DNA of 64,000 nucleotides. Origin: Rhodobacter sp. SY28-1. Lineage in GTDB: Bacteria; Pseudomonadota; Alphaproteobacteria; Rhodobacterales; Rhodobacteraceae. Of the stretch, positions 19,219-27,743 are shown piece by piece (within the stretch, counting starts at the first letter, position 1; every line of letters begins with the position of its first letter). A model generated the notes under the pieces. The model saw only the letters and a list, made by a program, of their open reading frames with translations. It was not told the origin of the DNA and searched no databases. Location: contig NZ_STGH01000001.1 in NCBI RefSeq assembly GCF_005222785.1, positions 124,001-188,000 on the forward strand, given 5' to 3'. Position numbers and translations under genes: made by a program.

Positions 19219-19493
19219 TCGCCGGAGCGAGCGTCTGGTAAGCCGGGGCCGAAGGCCTCAACCCTCCGAACCCCCCACCTTTCCCTTCTCCAAATATCCC
19301 CGCCGGAGGCCCTCCCGAACCGGTTGGCCGCAGGCCAGAGGCGAGACAAAGAGTCTTCGCGCGTCAGCGCTCAATTCAATACGAGCGGTCGGCACCGGGC
19401 CCGCCCCAACAAGGCAAAAACCCCGTAAACGCCCACACCCAACCCCTTGAAATGCCTAAGCCTGCAACCCTGTCCACGCAGGACAGCCCCGGC
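19219..19493. other. Intergenic region with a dispersed repeat
   Basis: No gene is supported in these 275 bases between the TerB-like gene and the convergent amidohydrolase. It contains one copy of a 20-base repeat at 19291-19310. No T-tract terminator is obvious. Confidence 0.5.
19291..19310. repeat. Dispersed repeat, CAAATAyyCCCGCCGGAGGC, copy 1
   Basis: This 20-base sequence recurs in inverse orientation at 30688-30707 with only two adjacent differences (TC versus CT). Both copies lie in gene-free DNA. It resembles short intergenic repeats seen in Rhodobacteraceae. Function is unknown. Confidence 0.55.
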
Positions 19494-20357
19494 TCACTCT
19501 GCCGCCAGCGCCACACCCGAGGGCTGCACCAGCTCGGCAACCACCCCCGCGATCAAGCGACGGAATCCCTCAAACCCCGCCAGCGGCTCGACCCGGACCT
19601 CATCCATGTACAGCGCCCGGTCGATTTCGACCTGCACCACATGCACCCCCCGCGACGGGCGCCCATAGGCCTGCGCCACATAGGCCCCGGCGAACGGAGC
19701 GTTCCGTCCCACCCGCAGCCCCGCCCCGGCAAAAGCCGCCTCGACCCGGTCCATCACCTCGCGCCCCGCCGTGGCGCCATAGCGGTCGCCCAGAACCACC
19801 TCGGGCCGCACCTGCCCCGGCCGGGTATGCGCCTCGATCGCCTCGTGCGGCATGGAATGGCAATCAATCAGCACCGCCTCGCCGAACTCCGCCCGGGTCT
19901 CCTCGACCACCTTGGCCAGGGCCTGGTGGTAGGGATGCCAGAACCGCCGGATGCGCGCCTCTGCCTCTGCCAGCGAAAGCTTGCCGCGATAGATCGCCCT
20001 CCCCCCGGCCACCACCCGGGGAATCACCCCAAGCCCCGAGGAGATGCGCGGATTGTGCGGCGCCCGGGCGATTCCCTCGATCACCCCCGGATCCAGTTCG
20101 TCCGCCGACCGGTTCAGATCGATATAGGCCCGTGGCGCCCGCGCCGACAAAAGGGGCGCCCCCAACCCCGGCGCGCTGTCGAACAGCCGGTCGACGAAGG
20201 CATCCTCCGACGACCGGACCATCCGGCGATCCAGCACCACCTGCGCCAGGAAATCCTGAGAATAGTCCCGCCCCGAATGCGGCGAGGCAAAGATCAGCGA
20301 CGACGTCCGGCGCTCCGGGCGGGTCAGGACATAGGCCTCGGTCTCGGTCCGTGACAT
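19494..20357 (-). CDS. N-formylglutamate amidohydrolase family protein
   Basis: A 287-residue metallo-hydrolase-like protein of the N-formylglutamate deformylase (HutG-type) family. Motifs include FASPHSGRDYSQDF near the N terminus, YIDLNRSADELDP, and VLIDCHSMPHEA, which hold the expected metal/substrate His, Asp and Glu residues. The typical reaction is N-formyl-L-glutamate to glutamate and formate in histidine breakdown. No other hut gene is nearby, so the physiological substrate could be another N-acyl amino acid or peptide. It is a single-gene unit ending opposite the TerB-like cassette. Confidence 0.87.
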   Translation of the reverse strand: MSRTETEAYVLTRPERRTSSLIFASPHSGRDYSQDFLAQVVLDRRMVRSSEDAFVDRLFDSAPGLGAPLLSARAPRAYIDLNRSADELDPGVIEGIARAPHNPRISSGLGVIPRVVAGGRAIYRGKLSLAEAEARIRRFWHPYHQALAKVVEETRAEFGEAVLIDCHSMPHEAIEAHTRPGQVRPEVVLGDRYGATAGREVMDRVEAAFAGAGLRVGRNAPFAGAYVAQAYGRPSRGVHVVQVEIDRALYMDEVRVEPLAGFEGFRRLIAGVVAELVQPSGVALAAE

Positions 20358-20535
20358 GGACCCTCTCTGGTGGCTGCTCCGTCGTCTCCCTTTCGATATA
20401 ACCGCAGTTTCCCGAAAGCCAAAACCCCTTGCAGCCCCCGACGCTTGTCAGTATAGACCCGGCCTGTCGACGCGGTTCGCCCCGCGTCCTTTTCGTTTCA
20501 TCGAAGAGGGCAGGGTGCGGACCAGACGGCAAAGT

Positions 20536-20610
20536 GGGCGGTTAGCTCAGCGGTAGAGCACTACGTTGACATCGTAGTGGCCACTGGTTCGATCCCAGTA
20601 CCGCCCACCA
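20536..20610 (+). tRNA. tRNA-Val (anticodon GAC)
   Basis: A full cloverleaf with a 7-bp acceptor stem (GGGCGGT/ACCGCCC), D-arm GCTCAGCGGTAGAGC, anticodon stem CTACG/CGTAG enclosing TTGACAT (anticodon GAC, valine), T-loop GTTCGATCC, discriminator A and an encoded CCA. I searched the window for a second copy of its 3' end, as expected of an integrated element, and found none. Confidence 0.96.
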
Positions 20611-20682
20611 TTCACCGCTTCCCGCCAAGGGGGGCACGTTGTTTTCACTGGCGCAGACGCGCCGCGAACAAGGAGAAGGTCG

Positions 20683-20808
20683 ATGAAGGTTGCGAACTCG
20701 CTCCGCTCGCTGAAGACGCGTCATCGCGATTGCCAGGTCGTGCGCCGCAAAGGCCGCGTCTATGTGATCAACAAGACGCAGAAGCGCTACAAGGCCCGCC
20801 AGGGCTGA
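20683..20808 (+). CDS. rpmJ: 50S ribosomal protein L36
   Basis: A 41-residue protein, [18 protein letters not shown] followed by [23 protein letters not shown]. It is the longer, alphaproteobacterial type of L36, with only part of the zinc-ligand set (one Cys remains). It binds 23S rRNA late in large-subunit assembly. The start follows AAGGAGAAGG at ideal spacing. It is monocistronic and ends in a strong rho-independent terminator, the usual arrangement in alphaproteobacteria, where rpmJ lies outside the spc operon. Confidence 0.95.
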   Translation: MKVANSLRSLKTRHRDCQVVRRKGRVYVINKTQKRYKARQG

Positions 20809-20833
20809 GGCTGCTTCCGGCAAACGGACTCAG

Positions 20834-20869
20834 GGCCGCTCAGGGGAAACCTGGGCGGCCTTTGCTTTT
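20834..20869 (+). terminator. Rho-independent terminator of rpmJ
   Basis: Stem arms GGCCGCTCAGG and CCTGGGCGGCC pair over 11 bases with one G-U pair, the loop is GGAAA, and the stem is followed by TTTGCTTTT. It begins 25 bases after the rpmJ stop. Confidence 0.88.
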
Positions 20870-20886
20870 CCGCATCTGTTCCTTCA

Positions 20887-21633
20887 ATGCTTTCGAACCT
20901 GCCTTCTCCGTCGGTGCCCGGATTGACCCATCTGCATCTCGTTGTTCTTGCCATTTGCGCCATTCCGCAGGCAGTGTCGGGCGAAACGATCTTTGAAGAG
21001 CGATACGAAAATCTCGTCGCACCATCGGCAATTCTCGAACCGTTCACTGCGTTCGGCGGCAACGCACCCTGGGTGATTGATCAGCCGGTGACCTCGGGTT
21101 CTGCGACCTTCGCCAGCCACTTTCACGGACAGTTCCTTGTCGACCGGCAGATTGGCACAACACGATTCGATCTGGTTGCAGGTACACCGCGAAAACCCCT
21201 TGCTTTGCAGATGGATCCTGCGGGACAGAACCTGTTCTGGGCCTATGAGGACGATGCGGCCTCTTTGGCACTTCAAGGGATCGGGCCAGCCGGGGCCGGA
21301 CGAAGGGACGGCATCGGAGAAGGGTCGATTGCCGTACTGTTTAACCGACCGGTTTGCACTGTAGGCTTCCAGACTGTCCTTGAAGGAATGATGCCGCCCG
21401 GTACGACCGGGTTTGCAGAACCCGGCTCCGTGCAGGTCAGCTTCTTCTCGGCCGAGGGAAAGTTGCTTGGCCAGCGGGGGATAGACGCGACAGGCGGCGT
21501 TTCGGTGGCTTACGGCACCGAAACCGGCTTGCCGCCGCAGATCAGCGGGATTCTGATCGAGTCCGTGGATGACGGTGGGATATTTGTCGACAACCTGAAG
21601 TATGCTTTCAACTGCGAGCTTCAGGTCAGCTGA
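20887..21633 (+). CDS. Exported protein of unknown function
   Basis: A 248-residue protein with an N-terminal signal (LHLVVLAICAIPQAVSG, likely cut after about residue 31). The mature part is beta-rich: TIFEERYENLVAPSAILEPFTAF, then GSIAVLFNRPVCTVGFQTVLEG and ISGILIESVDDGGIFVDNLKYAFNC. The pattern, including a final 'DNLKY' strand, resembles the PEP-CTERM/VPLPA-type beta-sandwich proteins that form extracellular or matrix domains, but there is no sorting tail. Two cysteines could pair. Codon use is less GC-biased than in the neighbours. Function unknown. Confidence 0.65.
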   Translation: MLSNLPSPSVPGLTHLHLVVLAICAIPQAVSGETIFEERYENLVAPSAILEPFTAFGGNAPWVIDQPVTSGSATFASHFHGQFLVDRQIGTTRFDLVAGTPRKPLALQMDPAGQNLFWAYEDDAASLALQGIGPAGAGRRDGIGEGSIAVLFNRPVCTVGFQTVLEGMMPPGTTGFAEPGSVQVSFFSAEGKLLGQRGIDATGGVSVAYGTETGLPPQISGILIESVDDGGIFVDNLKYAFNCELQVS

Positions 21634-21715
21634 CGGCCAAACTGTTCCTTGGTTGAGGCGTTGGGCCCGCGATTGGAAAACGGCGAACTCTTGGATTGAC
21701 TGGAACGAACACGCT

Positions 21716-21736
21716 TGTGCCGTGATTTTCGGCACA
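21716..21736. promoter_or_regulatory. Inverted repeat upstream of the PaiB-like gene
   Basis: TGTGCCG-N7-CGGCACA is a perfect 7-base inverted repeat 40 bases before the PaiB-like start. It fits either an operator for a dimeric regulator or, with its TTTT in the loop, a weak terminator for the preceding gene. Confidence 0.4.
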
Positions 21737-21775
21737 GGATAAAGGCGCGTCGAATTACTTTTGCGGTTACGTTCC

Positions 21776-22396
21776 ATGCACAGCAACCCAGCCTTCCGGC
21801 AGGACCCCCGCGAACGGAACCTTGCCTTCGCCCGTGCCCGGGGCTTCGGCGTCCTGACCCTCAACGGCCCGGATGGCCCCCATGCCTCGCATGTGCCGTT
21901 CCTCTTGAACGACGACGCGAGCATTGCCGAGCTTCACCTCGCCAGGTCGAATCCCATCGCCCGCACCGGGCTGCCCGCCCCAGCGCTGCTCGCCGTCTCG
22001 GGGCCGGACGCCTACATCTCGCCCGACTGGTATGGCCCGCACGACCAGGTACCCGACCAGGTGCCCACCTGGAACTACGTTGCCGTCCACTTGCGAGGGC
22101 ATCTGGAACCCCTGCCCGACGACGCCCTGCGTCCCCATGTCGAGGCGCTTTCCGCCGAACATGAAACCCGAATCACCGGCAAGCGCCCCTGGACCAGCGC
22201 CAAGATGACCGAAGGCGCGATGCCCCGGATGATGCGGATGATTCTGCCCTTCCGCTTCGTCGTCACCTCGGTCGAAGGCACCTGGAAGCTGAACCAGAAC
22301 AAGACGCCCGAAGTCCGCGCCCGCGCGGCCGAGGCGTTGGCGCGCGGCAACGCGACCGCCCAGGACATCGCGGCGCTGATGCGCGAACTGCCATGA
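21776..22396 (+). CDS. PaiB/FMN-binding negative regulator family protein
   Basis: A 206-residue protein of the PaiB (FMN-binding split-barrel) family. It has the characteristic HASHVPFLL, ELHLARSNPI, YISPDWYG ... VPTWNYVAVHLRG and, near the C terminus, FRFVVTSVEGTWKLNQNK. PaiB of Bacillus represses protease and sporulation genes; in proteobacteria the role is poorly defined, and flavin or haem binding is possible. The start is the ATG giving MHSNPAFRQ; the five upstream residues are not conserved. The next gene starts inside its stop, so the two are coupled. Confidence 0.85.
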   Translation: MHSNPAFRQDPRERNLAFARARGFGVLTLNGPDGPHASHVPFLLNDDASIAELHLARSNPIARTGLPAPALLAVSGPDAYISPDWYGPHDQVPDQVPTWNYVAVHLRGHLEPLPDDALRPHVEALSAEHETRITGKRPWTSAKMTEGAMPRMMRMILPFRFVVTSVEGTWKLNQNKTPEVRARAAEALARGNATAQDIAALMRELP

Positions 22397-22863
22397 AGGT
22401 CATCCACAACACCGAACAGCTGCTGATATTGGAAGATCAGCCCTGGTTCATCGGCATCATGATGATCGTCATGGCGCTGATCTTTGCCTTCGGCGGCATG
22501 GCGATTCTGGCGTCCGGCGAGGTTTTCGGCGGACTGATGATGCTTCTGATCGGCGTCGGTGTGCCGGTCCTGATTGGCGCGCTGATGGTGCAGCGGGTCC
22601 GCCTGACGTTCGACCGCAGCGCCGGCACCGTGAGCCGGACCCGGCGCTCGGTTCTTGGTCTGACCCAGACTGTGCACCCGCTGGACCGGCTGGACCGGGC
22701 GCGTGTGGGCGTCAGCACCGACAGCGACGGCACCACTTACCGGATGGAGCTGGACCTGCGTGACCCGCCCGAGATCGTGCCCTTCACCAGCTATCACACC
22801 AGCGGCAAGCGGCCCGAAGCGATGGCCCAGACGGTGAATGGCTGGCTGGGCACGGCGCGCTGA
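22393..22863 (+). CDS. Small membrane protein, unknown function
   Basis: A 156-residue protein with two predicted membrane spans, FIGIMMIVMALIFAFGGMAILASG and GLMMLLIGVGVPVLIGALMV, followed by a soluble domain: VRLTFDRSAGTVSRTRRS and DRARVGVSTDSDGTTYRMELDLRD, which looks like a small beta domain of the PH-like type found in bacterial membrane proteins. Its ATG overlaps the PaiB-like stop (ATGA). Function unknown; co-translation with the PaiB-like gene is the only hint. Confidence 0.7.
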   Translation: MKVIHNTEQLLILEDQPWFIGIMMIVMALIFAFGGMAILASGEVFGGLMMLLIGVGVPVLIGALMVQRVRLTFDRSAGTVSRTRRSVLGLTQTVHPLDRLDRARVGVSTDSDGTTYRMELDLRDPPEIVPFTSYHTSGKRPEAMAQTVNGWLGTAR

Positions 22864-23182
22864 GCGGGGGCGGGCACGCAAGGCCGTCGCCCTTCGTCAT
22901 GCGCCTCCCATCCCCCGCGAGTGGAGTGGATTGGGTTGGGGGGACCCGCCCGCAACTGTCGTCCGCACGATCAGACTTGCCCTGTCCGGATGGGTGCGCC
23001 CGCAACAGGCAATCCGCATTGCTGAAGCTCCTGCGGCCATTTGTTAAGTTTCCGTTACCGTCCGCGAGCAAGTATCAGAAATCATTGTCTATATCGGTTT
23101 TGTCCACCGTGGACACGTCTGCGACCCGTTTACACCCCACCCCCTTCACCCCTACACTTTCCTCTCCATCCCGGAGGTTCCC
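22864..23182. promoter_or_regulatory. Gene-free region with a 15-base palindrome
   Basis: No gene is supported in these 319 bases. Around 23040-23120 the sequence becomes AT-richer (TTGTTAAGTTTCCGTTACC, TGTCTATATCGG), as expected of a promoter. At 23101-23115 TGTCCAC-C-GTGGACA is a perfect 7+7 palindrome, 67 bases before the next start. Confidence 0.45.
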
Positions 23183-23488
23183 ATGCCCCTTCCCCTCGCC
23201 CCCCTGCTCCCCCTCGCCGTCCGCCTCGGCCTCGTTGCCTCGACAACCTGGGCCGTTTCCCGTTGGGTCCGATCAGCGACCTACCCCGGCCGCACCGACC
23301 AGCGGGCCGAGGACGCGCTGGATGACCTCGGTGAGGGCCTCTCCCTCCACCGTCCTGCCGACCGAGCTGAGGACCGCCAGACCAACGCGACCGCAAGGCT
23401 CCGCCGGGTGATCCGCTTCCGGGGCCGGACTTACGAGGTCGACGCCGGCCTGATGGCCCGTCTCCGTCTGCGGGAGCGGGAAGAGTGA
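23183..23488 (+). CDS. Small protein, unknown function
   Basis: A 101-residue protein preceded by CGGAGG at good spacing. The first 30 residues are hydrophobic (LPLAPLLPLAVRLGLVASTTWAVSRWV), likely a membrane anchor. The rest is charged: RTDQRAEDALDDLGEGLSLHRPADRAEDRQTNATARLRRVIRFRGRTYEVDAGLMARLRLRERE, with the final part resembling a short beta hairpin. Its stop overlaps the GTG start of the GST gene, so they are translated together. I do not recognise the family. Confidence 0.65.
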   Translation: MPLPLAPLLPLAVRLGLVASTTWAVSRWVRSATYPGRTDQRAEDALDDLGEGLSLHRPADRAEDRQTNATARLRRVIRFRGRTYEVDAGLMARLRLREREE

Positions 23489-24093
23489 AGCTTTACTACG
23501 CCCCCGCCTCGCCCTTTGTCCGGAAGGTCATGGTCCTGCTTCACGAAGCCAAGGCCACCGATCGTGTCACGCTGGTCCCCGTCTCGGGCAACCCGCTCGA
23601 TCCCGGCACGATGCCGGTCGACCGCAACCCGCTGGGCAAGATCCCCGCGCTGGAACGCCCTGACGGCCCTACCCTCTACGACAGCCGGGTGATCGCCCGC
23701 TACCTCGACGACCTTCTGACGGCGCACCTTTATCCTGCCGCTCCGCACCTGTGGGACACGCTGGTCATCGAAGCCACCGGCGACGGTATCGCCGAGGCCG
23801 CGGTCCTGATGCGGTACGAGATGCATGTCCGCCCCGAAGGTACCCGGTCCGCCGCCTGGGCCGAGGCACAGTGGCAGAAGATCGCCCGCGCCCTCGACGC
23901 GCTGGAGGATCGCTGGATGAGCCACCTCGCGGGGTCGGTCGACATGGGCCAGATCGCCGTCGGCTGCGCCCTCGGCTATCTCGACCTGCGCCACGCGGAT
24001 CGGGATTGGCACAGCACCCATCCCGCGCTGGCCGCCTGGTATGCGGGCTTTGCCGCCCGGCCATCGATGCAGGCGACCGCTCCGACGGCCTGA
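23485..24093 (+). CDS. Glutathione S-transferase family protein
   Basis: A 202-residue GST with an N-terminal thioredoxin-like domain (KLYYAPASPFVRKVMVLLHEA, a Ser/Cys-region typical of bacterial GSTs, then NPLGKIPALERPDG and LYDSRVIARYLDD, the glutathione-binding ES/DS site) and a helical C-terminal domain ending ALAAWYAGFAARPSMQATAPT. It would act in the cytosol on electrophilic substrates. The GTG start overlaps the stop of the preceding small gene. No regulator or substrate clue is nearby. Confidence 0.87.
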   Translation: MKLYYAPASPFVRKVMVLLHEAKATDRVTLVPVSGNPLDPGTMPVDRNPLGKIPALERPDGPTLYDSRVIARYLDDLLTAHLYPAAPHLWDTLVIEATGDGIAEAAVLMRYEMHVRPEGTRSAAWAEAQWQKIARALDALEDRWMSHLAGSVDMGQIAVGCALGYLDLRHADRDWHSTHPALAAWYAGFAARPSMQATAPTA

Positions 24094-24235
24094 ACCCGCG
24101 TCAAAGGCGTCACACGGGACAGTCTGCCGCAGAGAAATGCGTCGATCTTGGGCTATGTCCGCTGGACGAGGCGGAAAGCCTTGGCTAAACACGCGCCCGG
24201 CGGGGCATGGATTTCCATTGCCCCTCAAACCATAT

Positions 24236-24254
24236 GGACCGGCGCCTCCGGTCC
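24236..24254 (+). promoter_or_regulatory. Hairpin in the bc1 operon leader
   Basis: GGACCGG-CGCCT-CCGGTCC is a perfect 7-base stem with a five-base loop, starting 37 bases before the petA start codon and ending 18 before it. It just precedes the GGGGAG ribosome-binding site, so folding could affect translation or mRNA stability. Confidence 0.45.
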
Positions 24255-24272
24255 GAAAGGGGAGAATATCTC

Positions 24273-24845
24273 GTGTCCCACGCAGACGATCACGCAGGCA
24301 CCGGCGAAGGCACTCGGCGGGATTTCCTGTACTACGCGACCGCGGGTGCCGGGGTGGTGGCCACCGGGGCTGCCGTCTGGCCGCTGGTTAACCAGATGAA
24401 CCCCTCGGCCGATACCCGCGCCCTGGCTTCGATCATGGTCGACATCTCGGCGGTCGAGGTCGGTACGCAGCTGACGGTGAAATGGCTTGGCAAGCCGGTC
24501 TTCATCCGCCGCCGCAGCCCGGAAGAGATCGAGGCTGCCCGCGGCACTGCGCTGACCGACCTGCCGGACACCGCGTCGGAAAACGCCAACAAGCCCGGCA
24601 CCGACGCTGCTGACGAAAACCGCACGCTGGACGAAGCGGGCGAGTGGCTGGTGATGATGGGCGTCTGCACCCACCTCGGCTGCGTGCCGCTGGGCGACGG
24701 CGCGGGTGAGTTCGGCGGCTGGTTCTGCCCCTGCCATGGCTCGCACTACGACACCGCCGGCCGCATCCGCAAAGGGCCCGCCCCGCGCAACCTGCCGGTT
24801 CCGGTGGCCACCTTCTTCGACGAAACCACGATCAAGCTTGGGTAA
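24273..24845 (+). CDS. petA: Ubiquinol-cytochrome c reductase iron-sulfur (Rieske) subunit
   Basis: A 190-residue subunit of the bc1 complex (FbcF). It oxidises ubiquinol at the Qo site and passes an electron to cytochrome c1. A twin-arginine-like signal ([16 protein letters not shown], residues 14-29) serves as the membrane anchor. The 2Fe-2S ligands are in CTHLGC (132-137) and CPCHGSH (152-158). I start it at the GTG at 24273, preceded by GGGGAG, because it gives the conserved short N terminus; upstream in-frame codons are not conserved. First gene of the fbcFBC operon. Confidence 0.95.
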   Translation: MSHADDHAGTGEGTRRDFLYYATAGAGVVATGAAVWPLVNQMNPSADTRALASIMVDISAVEVGTQLTVKWLGKPVFIRRRSPEEIEAARGTALTDLPDTASENANKPGTDAADENRTLDEAGEWLVMMGVCTHLGCVPLGDGAGEFGGWFCPCHGSHYDTAGRIRKGPAPRNLPVPVATFFDETTIKLG

Positions 24846-24856
24846 GGATCAACATC

Positions 24857-26179
24857 ATGGCCGGAATTCCGCACGACCATTACGAGCCCAAGACTTCAGG
24901 TGAGCGCTGGCTGCACAAGCGGCTGCCCATCGTCGGGCTTCTCTACGACACCATCATGATTCCCACGCCCAAGAACCTGAACTGGATGTGGATCTGGGGC
25001 ATCATCCTGACCTTCTGCCTTGCGCTGCAGATCGTCACCGGCATCATCCTGGCGATGCACTACACCCCGCATGTCGACAAGGCCTTCGCAAGCGTCGAAC
25101 ACATCATGCGCAACGTGAACGGCGGCTACATGCTGCGCTACCTGCACGCCAACGGCGCCTCGCTGTTCTTCTTCGCGGTCTACCTGCACATCTTCCGCGG
25201 CCTCTACTACGGCAGCTACAAGGCCCCGCGCGAGATCACCTGGATCGTCGGCATGATCATCTACCTGTTGATGATGGGCACCGCCTTCATGGGCTACGTC
25301 CTGCCCTGGGGCCAGATGTCCTTCTGGGGTGCGACCGTGATCACCGGTCTCTTCGGCGCGATCCCGGGCATCGGCGAGCCGATCCAGACCTGGCTTCTGG
25401 GCGGCCCTGCCGTCGACAACGCCACGCTGAACCGCTTCTTCTCGCTGCACTACCTGCTTCCGTTCGTGATCGCGGCGCTGGTCGCGGTGCACATCTGGGC
25501 TTTCCACACCACTGGCAACAACAACCCGACGGGTGTTGAAGTCCGCCGTGGGTCGAAAGAAGAGGCCGAGCGCGATACCGTGCCGTTCTGGCCCTACTTT
25601 GTCATCAAGGACCTGTTCGCGCTGGCGGTGATCCTGACGTTGTTCTTCGCCGTGGTCGGCTTCATGCCGAACTACCTGGGTCACCCCGACAACTACATCG
25701 AGGCCAACCCGCTGGCGACGCCTGCGCACATCGTTCCGGAATGGTACTTCCTGCCGTTCTACGCGATCCTGCGCGCCTTCACCGCGGACGTCTGGGTCGT
25801 GATCGCGGCCAACTGGCTGTCCTTCGGCATCATCGACGCCAAGTTCTTCGGCGTGCTGGCGATGTTCGGCGCGATCGCGGTCATGGCGCTGGCGCCCTGG
25901 CTCGACACCTCGTCGGTGCGGTCGGGCCGCTATCGCCCGATGTTCAAGTGGTGGTTCGCGCTCCTCGTCATCGACTTCGTCGTCCTGATGTGGTGCGGCG
26001 CGATGCCTGCGGATGAACCCTACGCCACGATCTCGCTGATCGCCTCGGCCTACTGGTTCGCCTACTTCCTGGTCATCCTGCCGCTTCTGGGCGTGATCGA
26101 GAAGCCTCTGGCCCAGCCCGCGACCATCGAGGAAGACTTCAACGCCCACTACGGCTCCAAAGCCCATCCGGCCGAGTGA
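24857..26179 (+). CDS. petB: Cytochrome b
   Basis: A 440-residue, eight-span subunit of the bc1 complex (FbcB) binding two b hemes. Recognisable segments are [13 protein letters not shown] near the N terminus, the Qo-site region [19 protein letters not shown], heme-ligand histidines in helices B and D (for example [10 protein letters not shown] and FHTTGNN), and the [14 protein letters not shown] signature. The length matches Rhodobacter cytochrome b. The gene follows petA by 11 bases. Confidence 0.97.
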   Translation: MAGIPHDHYEPKTSGERWLHKRLPIVGLLYDTIMIPTPKNLNWMWIWGIILTFCLALQIVTGIILAMHYTPHVDKAFASVEHIMRNVNGGYMLRYLHANGASLFFFAVYLHIFRGLYYGSYKAPREITWIVGMIIYLLMMGTAFMGYVLPWGQMSFWGATVITGLFGAIPGIGEPIQTWLLGGPAVDNATLNRFFSLHYLLPFVIAALVAVHIWAFHTTGNNNPTGVEVRRGSKEEAERDTVPFWPYFVIKDLFALAVILTLFFAVVGFMPNYLGHPDNYIEANPLATPAHIVPEWYFLPFYAILRAFTADVWVVIAANWLSFGIIDAKFFGVLAMFGAIAVMALAPWLDTSSVRSGRYRPMFKWWFALLVIDFVVLMWCGAMPADEPYATISLIASAYWFAYFLVILPLLGVIEKPLAQPATIEEDFNAHYGSKAHPAE

Positions 26180-26192
26180 GAGGAAACCGACC

Positions 26193-26981
26193 ATGTTCCG
26201 CAACATCGCACTCATCGCCGCATCGGCCCTCACCCTGACTGCCGGTGGCGTGTTCGCCGCCGGTGGGGAGGGCCATATCGAGGACGTGGCCTTCGCCCAT
26301 GAAGGCCCGTTCGGCAAGTTCGACCAGTTCCAGCTACAGCGCGGCCTTCAGGTCTATACCGAGGTCTGCTCGGGCTGCCACGGGCTGAAGTTCGTTCCGA
26401 TCCGCACCTTGTCGGACGAAGGCGGGCCGGGCCTTCCGGAAGACCAGGTCCGGGCCTATGCCACGCAGTTCACGGTGACCGACAAGGAAACCGGTGAAGA
26501 CCGCGAAGGCCTGCCGACCGACAACTTCCCGGCCAACACCGGGGCCGGCGCACCGGACCTGTCCCTGATGGCCAAGTCACGCGCTGGCTTCCACGGACCC
26601 TACGGCACCGGGATCAACCAGTTGTTCCGCGGCATGGGCGGACCGGAGTACATCTACTCGATCCTGACCGGCTATACCGGCGAGGAGAAGGAAGAATTCG
26701 GCTCGTACTTCTACGAAAACACTGCCTTCCCCAGCGGCTGGATCGCCATGGCTCCGCCGTTGTCGGATGACCAGGTGACCTATGCGGACGGACATCGGGC
26801 TACGGTGCATCACATGGCCGAGGACGTCGCGTCGTTCCTGATGTGGGCGGCCGAGCCGAAGCTGATGGACCGCAAGAGCGCAGGCTTCGTCAGCGTGCTG
26901 TTCCTGGTCCTGTTGTCGACGCTTCTGTACCTGACCAACAAGCGCCTCTGGGCCGGGATCAAGGGCAAGAAGACCGCCTGA
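26193..26981 (+). CDS. petC: Cytochrome c1
   Basis: A 262-residue subunit of the bc1 complex (FbcC). It has a signal peptide (first 22 residues, cut near FAAGGEG), covalent heme attachment at CSGCH (Cys59, Cys62, His63), the second-ligand region ending with a methionine (WIAMAPPL), and a C-terminal membrane anchor ([26 protein letters not shown]). It follows petB by 13 bases and ends the operon, with a strong terminator 22 bases after its stop. Confidence 0.96.
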   Translation: MFRNIALIAASALTLTAGGVFAAGGEGHIEDVAFAHEGPFGKFDQFQLQRGLQVYTEVCSGCHGLKFVPIRTLSDEGGPGLPEDQVRAYATQFTVTDKETGEDREGLPTDNFPANTGAGAPDLSLMAKSRAGFHGPYGTGINQLFRGMGGPEYIYSILTGYTGEEKEEFGSYFYENTAFPSGWIAMAPPLSDDQVTYADGHRATVHHMAEDVASFLMWAAEPKLMDRKSAGFVSVLFLVLLSTLLYLTNKRLWAGIKGKKTA

Positions 26982-27002
26982 TCCTTTGACAGAATGACCT
27001 TG

Positions 27003-27030
27003 AAAACCCCGCCCTCCTGGCGGGGTTTTT
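27003..27030. terminator. Bidirectional terminator of the bc1 and thi operons
   Basis: AAAACCCCGCC-CTCCT-GGCGGGGTTTT forms a perfect 11-base stem with a T-run on either strand. It lies between the convergent petC and thiQ stops and abuts the thiQ stop codon, so it probably ends both operons. Confidence 0.9.
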
Positions 27031-27743
27031 CATTTCCGTCCGAGGTAATCCAGCAAAGCAGGGGGTGGTGCGGCCAGAAGTGCCTCGGTCTCGACCGGGG
27101 GGTGCGCCACGCCATCTGCGACAAAGACGGTTGCGCCCTGCAGCGCACGCGCGTCCTCCGGGTCGTGGGTGACCATCAGGACAAGCGCACCCGTCGCCTC
27201 GGCCACCTCGCTCACCAGCGACAGCATTTCCCGCCGCTGCGCCGGGCCAAGCGCCGCGAAGGGTTCGTCCAGCAGCAGGATCGGCCGGGCGCGCAGCAAG
27301 GCACGGGCCAGCGCTGCCCGGCTGGCCTGCCCCCCCGACAATTGCGCCGGACGACGCGCACCCAGCCCGGCAAGCCCGACACGACCCAGGGCGTCTTCGA
27401 TCCGCTCGAGGTCCTTTGGCGTCAGCCGCAGATCGGGACGCAGGCCAAGGCCCAGGTTCTGGGTAACGGTCAGATGCGGAAACAGGTTCTGGTCCTGAAA
27501 CAGGATCGTGACCGGCCTTTCCCCGGGCCGAACCGCTGCGATCTCCTGACCGTTCCAGAGGATGCGGCCCGACGTCGGAGCGATGAACCCGGCGATCGCA
27601 GACAGAAGCGTGGACTTCCCCCCACCAGATGGGCCGATGACGGCAATGCGCTGGCCGGGGCTCGCGCTCCAGTCGGCGGTCAGGCGGAAGCTGCCCTGCA
27701 TCAGGATCAGGCGGTCAAGCTGCAGCACGGCGGCCTCCGGCAT
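27030..27743 (-). CDS. thiQ: Thiamine ABC transporter ATP-binding protein
   Basis: A 237-residue ATPase of the ThiBPQ importer for thiamine and thiamine pyrophosphate. It has Walker A GPSGGGKST, Q-loop LFQDQNLFPHLTV, signature LSGGQASRAALARALL, Walker B LLLDEPFAALG and the switch His in VTHDPEDA. The chosen start MPEAAVLQLDRL overlaps the end of thiP by 29 bases; the longer frame adds 12 residues with no support. Expression should be controlled by the TPP riboswitch upstream of thiB. Confidence 0.9.
   Translation of the reverse strand: MPEAAVLQLDRLILMQGSFRLTADWSASPGQRIAVIGPSGGGKSTLLSAIAGFIAPTSGRILWNGQEIAAVRPGERPVTILFQDQNLFPHLTVTQNLGLGLRPDLRLTPKDLERIEDALGRVGLAGLGARRPAQLSGGQASRAALARALLRARPILLLDEPFAALGPAQRREMLSLVSEVAEATGALVLMVTHDPEDARALQGATVFVADGVAHPPVETEALLAAPPPALLDYLGRK

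Noticed and set aside
20536-20610. An integration site for a mobile element at the tRNA-Val gene
   Set aside because: The 3' end of the tRNA gene is not repeated elsewhere in the window, and no integrase gene is present.
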